Assembly: GCF_001552595.1 (NCBI RefSeq)
Contig: NZ_BCRM01000002.1
Span: 124,001-188,000 of the forward strand
DNA from: Rhodococcus erythropolis NBRC 15567
GTDB lineage: Bacteria > Actinomycetota > Actinomycetes > Mycobacteriales > Mycobacteriaceae
Length of the DNA stretch: 64,000 nt
Direction of reading: 5' to 3'
How positions within the stretch are numbered: position 1 is the first letter of the stretch; each line of letters starts with the position of its first letter. Below, piece by piece: positions 62,903 to 64,000 of the stretch. The translations under genes and the position numbers were made by a program. Below the pieces are notes generated by a model. The model had not been told where the DNA came from. It did no database searches and saw only the letters and a program-made list of their open reading frames with translations.

Positions 62903-63661
62903 ATGCGTGACAATGGGTTCGTGAACGAAGCCGATCAGCATGCACCGCAGACCCCTGACACGGGGCAGACGGACCACGCCAAGGGGTCCCGTCTCCATCC
63001 GAGAGTGACCAGCTTTCGCTCTCGCCGGGGTGCGCTGACCGACGCGCAGCAGCAGGCTTGGGACCGTCAGTGGCCGCTCATCGGCGCCGACGTCTCGGAC
63101 ACACCGCTCGACGCGAACGCCTGGTTCGGACGCGAGGCACCCCTGATCATCGAGATCGGTTCGGGTACCGGCACCGCGACGGCCGCTATGGCCAAGGCGG
63201 AACCGCACGTGAACCTGATCGCGATCGAGGTGTACCGCCCGGGGCTCGCGCAACTTCTCCAGCAGGTCGAGCGTGAAGAGATTCCCAACGTCCGCGTACT
63301 ACGCGGTGACGCGATGGACGTACTCGAGAACATGGTCGCCCCCGAGTCCCTGACGGGCGTCCGGGTGTTCTTCCCGGACCCGTGGCCCAAGGCCCGCCAT
63401 CACAAGCGTCGCCTCCTGCAGGGGCCGACGTTCGCGCTGATCGCCAACCGCCTCAAGCCCGGCGGAGTCCTGCACGTGGCAACCGATCACGCCGAGTACG
63501 CCGAATGGATCGAAGAAGCCGGCAATGCCGAGCCACTGCTGACCGCACTCGACTGGGAGTCTCCGATGACCCACGAGCGTCCGGTCACCAAGTTCGAGGA
63601 CAAAGCCCATAAGGTCGGTAGTGCAATCACCGAGCTTATATGGGGGAAGATCAGAGCATGA
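62903..63661 (+). CDS. trmB: tRNA (guanine-N7)-methyltransferase
   Basis: A 252-residue TrmB. The SAM site is IIEIGSGTGTATAAMA, AIEVYRPGLAQLL follows, and the tRNA-binding signature VFFPDPWPKARHHKRR is present, with the acid pair in DHAEYAEW. It makes m7G46 in tRNA. The N-terminal 25 residues are a disordered extension. The stop overlaps the next start (ATGA), so the NYN-domain gene is co-translated, as in mycobacteria. Confidence 0.96.
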   Translation: MRDNGFVNEADQHAPQTPDTGQTDHAKGSRLHPRVTSFRSRRGALTDAQQQAWDRQWPLIGADVSDTPLDANAWFGREAPLIIEIGSGTGTATAAMAKAEPHVNLIAIEVYRPGLAQLLQQVEREEIPNVRVLRGDAMDVLENMVAPESLTGVRVFFPDPWPKARHHKRRLLQGPTFALIANRLKPGGVLHVATDHAEYAEWIEEAGNAEPLLTALDWESPMTHERPVTKFEDKAHKVGSAITELIWGKIRA

Positions 63662-64000
63662 GCGTCAGCGAACAGCTATCCGACGACGTGACGTCGTCGG
63701 AATCTCCTCTCGACTTCGGTCGTGACTCCCGCCACCCCAAGCGGGTGCTTCTGGTCTGGGACGCCCCCAACCTCGACATGGGCCTCGGCGCCATCCTCGG
63801 TGGCCGGCCTACCGCCGCCTACCGGCCACGATTCGACGCTTTGGGTCGTTGGCTGCTCTCTCGCACCGCCGAACTGTCCGCACAGAACAGCGGCACGCTC
63901 GAGCCTGAAGCGACCGTCTTCACCAACATCGCGTCCGGCAGCGCCGACGTCGTTCGTCCTTGGGTCGAAGCCTTGCGTAACGTGGGTTTCGCGGTGTTCG
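63658..64000 (+). CDS. NYN-domain protein, 5' part (Rv0207c-like)
   Basis: The first 114 residues of a gene cut by the window end. KRVLLVWDAPNLDMGLGAIL carries the first conserved aspartate of the NYN/PIN-like nuclease fold, and NIASGSADVVRPWVEALRN follows. NYN proteins are predicted RNA-processing nucleases; coupling to trmB suggests tRNA or RNA biology. It starts at ATG 63658, overlapping the trmB stop. Confidence 0.85.
   Translation, partial: MSVSEQLSDDVTSSESPLDFGRDSRHPKRVLLVWDAPNLDMGLGAILGGRPTAAYRPRFDALGRWLLSRTAELSAQNSGTLEPEATVFTNIASGSADVVRPWVEALRNVGFAVF

Overview
The window looks like chromosomal DNA from a mycolic-acid actinomycete, most likely a Rhodococcus of the erythropolis/qingshengii type. 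This is inferred from high GC, frequent GTG/TTG starts, an AftD-type arabinofuranosyltransferase, a FadE5/FadA2/FabG4/HtdX fatty-acid set, a probable F420-dependent oxidoreductase, GTP-type PEPCK, and gene order that matches, as I recall it, the M. tuberculosis Rv0207c-Rv0244c neighbourhood. No rRNA, tRNA, CRISPR array, prophage or insertion sequence was seen. The species assignment was not checked by any search.

Layout. 0-3.2 kb: the 5' end of an alkyl sulfatase gene, a P450-TetR operon, and a divergent glycosyltransferase-like gene. 3.3-10.8 kb: a 52-residue peptide gene, an SDR, an alpha/beta hydrolase, a VOC protein, a phosphodiesterase-like protein, a MurJ-like flippase and a FabH. 10.9-16.8 kb: a NarL-type two-component system divergent from a MacB/FtsX-type ABC transporter, then a methyltransferase. 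16.9-31.8 kb: fadE5, then about 8.5 kb of accessory genes (lipoprotein, degenerate ABC ATPase plus YhgE/Pip protein, nucleotidyltransferase divergent from an XRE regulator plus membrane protein, LLM oxidoreductase, VanW-domain protein), then fadA2 divergent from fabG4-htdX, and a TetR gene. 31.9-48.1 kb: an envelope block with lpqI, a universal stress protein, entC, a DUF2613 peptide, aftD, a membrane acyltransferase, a DUF3068 protein, a siderophore-binding lipoprotein, a flippase, a large membrane protein, a GT4 glycosyltransferase and a methyltransferase. 48.1-53.2 kb: a ROK kinase, an APH-like kinase, a conserved unknown, an aldehyde dehydrogenase and a 34-residue peptide. 53.2-57.7 kb: TetR, hydrolase, CDF transporter, cysE and cysK. 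57.9-64 kb: pckA, a Ca-loop-like protein, two G-protein-like genes with altered P-loops, trmB and a NYN-domain gene cut by the window end.

How the genes may work together. The TetR at 31.2-31.8 kb has its own perfect CTTAC-N6-GTAAG palindrome; the same palindrome lies in the fadA2/fabG4 divergent promoter and a relaxed TTAC-N6-GTAA copy lies before fadE5. This suggests one local regulon for an acyl-CoA dehydrogenase, thiolase, ketoreductase and dehydratase. The 33-48 kb block plausibly builds, modifies and exports arabinan or another envelope polysaccharide. I did not find an obviously unprecedented multi-gene system. The best leads are the shared operator, the paired GTPase-like genes with Lys-less P-loops, two very small peptide genes, and several repeat elements (three 16-bp tandem repeats before cysK, a nested cruciform at 52.9 kb and a REP-like palindrome at 31.1 kb).
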